In this document: one piece after another, positions 36,097-39,539 of the stretch
Layout: each line of letters opens with the position of its first letter
Numbering within the stretch: position 1 is the stretch's first letter
NCBI GenBank assembly: GCA_030378005.1
Contig: JAUCGF010000007.1
Coordinates: forward strand, 1 to 39,539
Direction: 5' to 3'
Origin: Desulfococcaceae bacterium HSG9
GTDB lineage: Bacteria; Desulfobacterota; Desulfobacteria; Desulfobacterales; JAUCGF01
DNA: 39,539 nt
Made by a program: the position numbers and the translations under genes
The notes under the pieces: generated by a model
What the model saw: only the letters and a program-made list of their open reading frames with translations
The model's database searches: none
What the model was told of the DNA's origin: nothing

Positions 36097-36120
36097 TTTA
36101 ATCTTTTTTTCAACCAATAT
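36074..36120. promoter_or_regulatory. Palindromic operator in the MerR-like promoter
   Basis: ATATTGGTTGAA (36074-36085) and TTCAACCAATAT (36109-36120) are perfect 12-bp inverted repeats. The first half fills the promoter spacer. An overlapping palindrome, TTGAAT-AAAC-ATTCAA (36081-36096), covers the -35 box. The three TTGAA half-sites look like regulator binding sites. Confidence 0.6.
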
Positions 36121-36135
36121 CGCCTATGTGTGCGT

Positions 36136-36363
36136 TCAAGTCAAGAAATTTTTACTAAGAATCAAAGGTCTAACAGAGACTTTACCGCTTTCGACATAAA
36201 CAATCGCGCCGATCAGGATCAACAGCGTCAAAAATACAGACCATAAGGGAGGTGTCGATGATTCCGCATCAATGCCCGCAGGTTTAGATGTCGGCTGATG
36301 GGCAAGTTTGTCGGATTCCGATGCCGGCGGCGTCTTTTCGTCATTTGGTTTTGTTTCAGCCAT
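36136..36363 (-). CDS. Small single-span membrane protein (75 aa)
   Basis: The ATG at 36363 follows AAGGA by seven bases. The product has a charged proline-rich N-terminal half, one hydrophobic helix (about PLWSVFLTLLILIGAIVYV) and a short basic tail. I do not recognise a family. It lies just upstream of the MerR-like promoter and reads the same way. Confidence 0.6.
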   Translation of the reverse strand: MAETKPNDEKTPPASESDKLAHQPTSKPAGIDAESSTPPLWSVFLTLLILIGAIVYVESGKVSVRPLILSKNFLT

Positions 36364-36384
36364 GGAAGATTCCTTAATTGTCAG

Positions 36385-36420
36385 ATGTAGGGTGCGTCAG
36401 GCGTGAACCGTAACGCACCA
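36385..36420. repeat. Type-6 half palindrome
   Basis: TGTAGGGTGCGTCAGGCG and CGTAACGCACC match one arm of the element at 37486-37709. It can fold on itself with GGTGCG/CGCACC stems. Confidence 0.55.
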
Positions 36421-36428
36421 CAATCATT

Positions 36429-36608
36429 CTATCGGCCATAGTACACAAACGGCGCCCAGAAAACGGGAGCCTGCCATTGTTTGCCGAATTTGCCTTCAAT
36501 GAAGCGGCGTTTGACTTCAGTGATAGCCATCGCGTAACTCATTTTTTTTTCATTCACCAAGGAGTACAGGCCGGTCATAAAAAGGGCGGTAGAGCGGTCA
36601 GCCACAGG
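36429..36608 (-). pseudogene. Out-of-frame CHAT-domain C-terminus behind the TPR gene
   Basis: In a frame shifted from the TPR gene, 59 codons before TAG (36429-36431) read PVADRSTALFMTGLYSLV, a middle with AITEVKRRFIEG, and an end of APVFWAPFVYYGR. This matches the typical ending of CHAT domains (ADRSTA..FM then WAPFV..G). The catalytic histidine and cysteine parts of the domain are absent. With the TPRs it forms the two ends of a TPR-CHAT protein whose middle was lost. Confidence 0.75.
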
Positions 36609-37306
36609 TTGCGTTTGCGATCAATAGCCAGCGCTTCCCTGAACGCTTGTATCGCTTTGGAATACCAGCCTTTTTCTTCATACACCAAGCCCATATTGTT
36701 AAGCACTGCGGAAATATTGGCCTGGTTTCCTTTTTTACGATGAAATTGCAACGCCTGCTCATAATAATCAATGGCGGTGTCTGGCTTTCCCCATTTATAA
36801 TACATCAAGCCGATATTGTTAAGTACGACGGCGGCATCGGTCATGCGTTTCGATTTGCGTGCCTGCAACAGCGTTTTTTCATAGAATTGCAATGCCTGCG
36901 AATATTTGCCTGTGGCTTTATATACCGAAGCAATACCGTTATTCCGGATGATGATCTGTTCAGGGGTTTTCAATTTCAGATCAATGGCGAGCGCGTTTTT
37001 GAAGTTTATCAGAGCCTTATCGAACTTACCGGCGTGCTTGTAGCAATCGCCGGCCTTGTAATATGCGGATGACAGATACCCCTCACGCGGTTTGGCGCTC
37101 TTTTTTTCAGCCGCTGCATTTTTTAAAAAAAGCTCGGCGGCTTTGAGGTATTGGCCTTTTTTGATGAATGCCTTTCCTTGAGTCCAATAAGCATCTGCCT
37201 GTTTCTGATAGCTGTCAGCATGGGCTGAAAGAGGCGTCAGGATGAATAGACTTGAAACAAATAGAAACACAAATCGAAAATAGAAATAAATAGGGAAATT
37301 TTGCAT
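36575..37306 (-). CDS. TPR protein, remainder of a TPR-CHAT gene
   Basis: The 243-residue product has a signal peptide (about 1-30, ending SAHA) and four to five tetratricopeptide repeats, each with the pattern NNIGLMYYKWGKPDTAIDYYEQAL. After the last repeat (AIDRKRN) the frame runs out of TPR sequence and stops after LWLTALPPFL, while the CHAT tail continues in another frame. It is therefore probably the front of a broken gene. A shortened secreted TPR protein may still be made. No strong ribosome binding site is visible. Confidence 0.75.
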   Translation of the reverse strand: MQNFPIYFYFRFVFLFVSSLFILTPLSAHADSYQKQADAYWTQGKAFIKKGQYLKAAELFLKNAAAEKKSAKPREGYLSSAYYKAGDCYKHAGKFDKALINFKNALAIDLKLKTPEQIIIRNNGIASVYKATGKYSQALQFYEKTLLQARKSKRMTDAAVVLNNIGLMYYKWGKPDTAIDYYEQALQFHRKKGNQANISAVLNNMGLVYEEKGWYSKAIQAFREALAIDRKRNLWLTALPPFL

Positions 37307-37485
37307 CAGAGTACTTTCTTAATTTAGTGCGGGGAACAGATGTTCGAAGCTGGTTTCAGCAGTCAGGTTTCAGTGTTCAACAGCAACGCCATGCCACCTG
37401 GAACCTGACACCAAAAAGATGGAGCGGAGATTTCTTATGACTTCCCTGACTGGGAAAGTCATTATTAAAAACAAACTACCTGAAA

Positions 37486-37709
37486 TGTAGGGTGCGTTAG
37501 CGGAGCGTAACGCACCATGTTCATTAAAATTAGTGTTGCGTCAACATTTAGCTGACGGGTAGGAGTGCAAACTTCAGTTTGTAAACGCTCCAAAAAGCGG
37601 CAAACTGAAGTTTGCACTCCTGATTTTCACCTATCACTTTAAACTTGACACAACATTAGTTTGAAAAATGATTTCGGCGCGTTACGGCTGACGCCTAACG
37701 CGCCCTACA
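37486..37709. repeat. Type-6 palindromic element split by a type-3 MITE
   Basis: The left arm TGTAGGGTGCGTTAGCGG and right arm CTAACGCGCCCTACA are inverted. Each arm also folds alone (GGTGCGTTA/TAACGCACC and GGCGCGTTA/TAACGCGCC). A 122-bp type-3 element lies between them. The right end stops two bases before the propeller-gene stop codon. Confidence 0.75.
37534..37655. mobile_element. Type-3 MITE, copy 2
   Basis: A 122-bp element with ends TGTTGCGTCAA and TTGACACAACA and the GGAGTGCAAACTTCAGTTTG hairpin. TTAG is duplicated at 37530-37533 and 37656-37659. It is nearly identical to copy 1 at 25628-25750. Confidence 0.85.
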
Positions 37710-37711
37710 AG

Positions 37712-39539
37712 CTACTTTAACTTAATCGAACCGACATCAAATATTTTGCCTTCTTTCATTTTCAAGCAACAATCGTCACGGGTTACGCTCCATTTGTCGC
37801 CCGTCTTAATCGCAAAACGATAGGTTCCTAACGGTATTTCTTCAAACTTAAAAACACCGTCAGCATCCGTTTTTCCGGTTTGCATGAAAGGCGCTTTATA
37901 ACAGGGCGTCTTTTTGGTATATGATGACGGACTGGCGCAAATTTCCACCGCTACTCCGGCTAAAGGTTCACCTTCTTTAATCACTTTGCCAACAATAGCA
38001 CCGAGTGCCGGATGACCGATTTTCGGAAGTTCAGGACCGCTCCCGGCGATGGCGATGGCGTTTATACTGCCCACCAGTTTTTTAACTGTTCCGGGTGTCC
38101 AGGATGTAACTTTTCCAGCTTCGTCAATGATGACCATGCCGTGATCAGTGGCCATCCAGATGCGTCCGGCACCGTCAGTTGTAAGAGCATAAAAACGTTT
38201 GGCCTTAATATCGCCGCGCTTGGTTAAAAAAGCCTTGGGAGCATGATCAGCGCTGGCGATGACCATCCCGTACATTCCTGTCAAGGCCAAAGCATCATGA
38301 GGGCCTACGGACATTCTATCAAAGCTTTTCACCTCAACACCGGTGTTTATTTTTTCAGCGCTTGTTTGTGTAAACTTAATCACACCTTTGCTGTGTGCCG
38401 CATAAACAGCACCTGACGGACCGGTTTGCAGATTTTTAAAATAAAGTTTACGTTTAGTAAATTTACTGATATCGGGCCGTGACCAATCATCACCATCCCA
38501 AACATGAACGGCATTGGCTGAAATCACCCAAATTTCACCGGAAGGCGCCACAGTTACATCTTTTAGCAGTTTAGCATCCGCACCGAGGTCAGTTTTTTTA
38601 TAAAATTTCCACTCACGGCCATTATAATTGCCCACACCTTTGTAACTCACTGTCCAGATATGGCCATTAGGAGTAAACGCCATGTTTTCAGCATTACCAA
38701 TCGTTTTGTAATCGCTGATTTGATGTATCTTGCCGCCTTTCAGTTTAAAAACACCTTTATAGCTGCTAAACCACAACGTTCCATCCGGGGCTACGGCCAT
38801 AGCTTTGATATTTTCAGGGCTTTGTTTAACCGCTGAGAAAACGCCTTTTTGTAAACGCACCAAGCCGACTTTTTTAACTGCGAAATAGGCCGGTCCGGGC
38901 TTGGAAGGCTCCGCTTGCGCCGGCTGGGCTTGAGACGCGGTGTCTTTCTGAGTTTTTTGCTGAGGCTGTGAAGCTGCTGCCGCTTTTTCAGCCGAAGCGT
39001 TTTTGACAGGTTGCACAACCATTGAGCGAATTACTTTTTTAAGGGTTGCGCTGTGTTTGCCTTCGCTTTGATCAATGGCGATGGCAATGGCCGCTCTTCC
39101 ATGATTAATAATTCCCAACAGCGTAAATTCACCCGTTTTGCCACCGATTTCACCCTCATATTTGCGATAAGCGGCGGGTTGTCCTTCCACGGTGATAGCT
39201 CGCGTCAAGGTTGTGACTTTGGCGGTTTCTTTACTCTTAGATGTAAATTTTTCAGCAAATTGGGTCACCAATTTTACAGGATCATCCACGTTGCCCATTT
39301 GTTTAGCCCTTCCGGATAGAAACATGATAAACACGCCCTTAGATTTACCATCCAAGGTGGCTTGGCTGTCCGTAATGTTCAAATCTTTTTCAGTATTCAT
39401 CACCTTCCAGTCAGCAGGCGTTTTAACAGACACCCCTAACGCTTCATTACGGTGTTCCTTCCAGGACGCTGCGTAGGCAACGCTGAAAGCGCTTAACATA
39501 ATTACGACAATAAAAAACTGTAAAAACCGACTTTTAAAC
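37712..39539 (-). CDS. Secreted beta-propeller protein (5' end beyond the window)
   Basis: The frame stays open to the window edge. The upstream codons FKSRFLQFFIVVIMLSAFSV, then AYA, make a good signal peptide, so the true start lies just outside, not at the ATG at 39499. After a PsbP-like or lipid-carrier-like N-terminal part (about 30-190) and an alanine/glutamine/proline-rich linker there is a propeller region with repeated DGTLWFSSYKGV, NGHIWTVSYKGV and AGRIWMATDHGM strings, as in sensor propellers. A C-terminal carboxypeptidase-regulatory-like domain (GAIVGKVIKEGEPLAGVAVE) follows. It is exported and may act as an extracellular binding or sensing protein. No enzyme motif is visible. Confidence 0.8.
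   Translation of the reverse strand, partial: FKSRFLQFFIVVIMLSAFSVAYAASWKEHRNEALGVSVKTPADWKVMNTEKDLNITDSQATLDGKSKGVFIMFLSGRAKQMGNVDDPVKLVTQFAEKFTSKSKETAKVTTLTRAITVEGQPAAYRKYEGEIGGKTGEFTLLGIINHGRAAIAIAIDQSEGKHSATLKKVIRSMVVQPVKNASAEKAAAASQPQQKTQKDTASQAQPAQAEPSKPGPAYFAVKKVGLVRLQKGVFSAVKQSPENIKAMAVAPDGTLWFSSYKGVFKLKGGKIHQISDYKTIGNAENMAFTPNGHIWTVSYKGVGNYNGREWKFYKKTDLGADAKLLKDVTVAPSGEIWVISANAVHVWDGDDWSRPDISKFTKRKLYFKNLQTGPSGAVYAAHSKGVIKFTQTSAEKINTGVEVKSFDRMSVGPHDALALTGMYGMVIASADHAPKAFLTKRGDIKAKRFYALTTDGAGRIWMATDHGMVIIDEAGKVTSWTPGTVKKLVGSINAIAIAGSGPELPKIGHPALGAIVGKVIKEGEPLAGVAVEICASPSSYTKKTPCYKAPFMQTGKTDADGVFKFEEIPLGTYRFAIKTGDKWSVTRDDCCLKMKEGKIFDVGSIKLK

Noticed and set aside
1..39539. tRNA or rRNA genes
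   Set aside because: No cloverleaf-like sequence with conserved TTCGAATC-type arms or rRNA segment was recognised; the CACCTCCTTTC at 6645 is only an isolated 16S-end-like string.

Overview
The window looks like a piece of a sulfate-reducing deltaproteobacterial (Desulfobacterota, probably Desulfobacterales) chromosome. The best marker is a complete dissimilatory-type ATP sulfurylase gene (sat, 15.3-16.6 kb) with its own sigma70-like promoter and a rho-independent terminator. TRAP and amino-acid ABC uptake systems, a receiver-PATAN-roadblock protein, CHAT proteins and a very heavy load of small palindromic repeats fit that group. The taxonomic call is inference from gene content.

Layout. 0-3.3 kb: the 5' part of an unknown gene, a kinase fragment lacking its N-lobe, and a tight three-gene set (metallophosphoesterase, ParB-like/AsnC fusion, DUF2225-like protein). 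3.3-3.9 kb: four tandem ~150-bp repeats. 3.9-6.8 kb: a glnH-glnP-glnQ-type amino-acid ABC transporter on the minus strand, with a small inverted-repeat element between the binding protein and permease genes. 7.2-10.1 kb: a TRAP transporter (dctP-dctQ-dctM), then a short ORF that runs into a palindromic element. 10.3-14.8 kb: a small unknown protein, a receiver/PATAN/roadblock protein and ComEC. 15.3-16.6 kb: sat. 16.8-24.3 kb: a DprA-like protein and a two-gene module of PLD-SNF2 helicase plus a large Eco57I-like adenine methyltransferase. 24.3-26.1 kb: nested MITE-like elements around a HIT-family gene. 26.1-27.8 kb: a small glycine-rich zinc-ribbon protein followed by a TIR-CHAT fusion. 27.9-31.6 kb: a metal-dependent amidohydrolase, a HAMP/adenylate cyclase and a periplasmic solute-binding protein. 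31.7-36.0 kb: a second modification system, made of a MerR-like regulator, an N6-adenine methyltransferase and a small PD-(D/E)XK nuclease, with a palindromic operator in the promoter. 36.1-39.5 kb: a small membrane protein, a TPR protein followed by the out-of-frame tail of a CHAT domain, more repeats, and a secreted propeller protein that runs off the window.

Two themes stand out. First, 16.8-37.3 kb behaves like a defence island: two DNA-modification systems, a TIR-CHAT protein and a decayed TPR-CHAT gene. The MerR-methyltransferase-nuclease cassette and the zinc-ribbon/TIR-CHAT pair are the best candidates for less-described systems. Second, the intergenic DNA is packed with several families of small palindromic elements. 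Some show clear 4-bp target duplications and are nested in each other, so their order of insertion can be read. Others carry interchangeable palindromic cores or arrays of a degenerate hexamer. One of these repeats appears to supply the start codon of dctQ, and another carries a copy of the 3' end of glnQ.

All calls come from reading the sequence and recognising motifs. No database search was run, and family names that rest on resemblance alone are marked as such.
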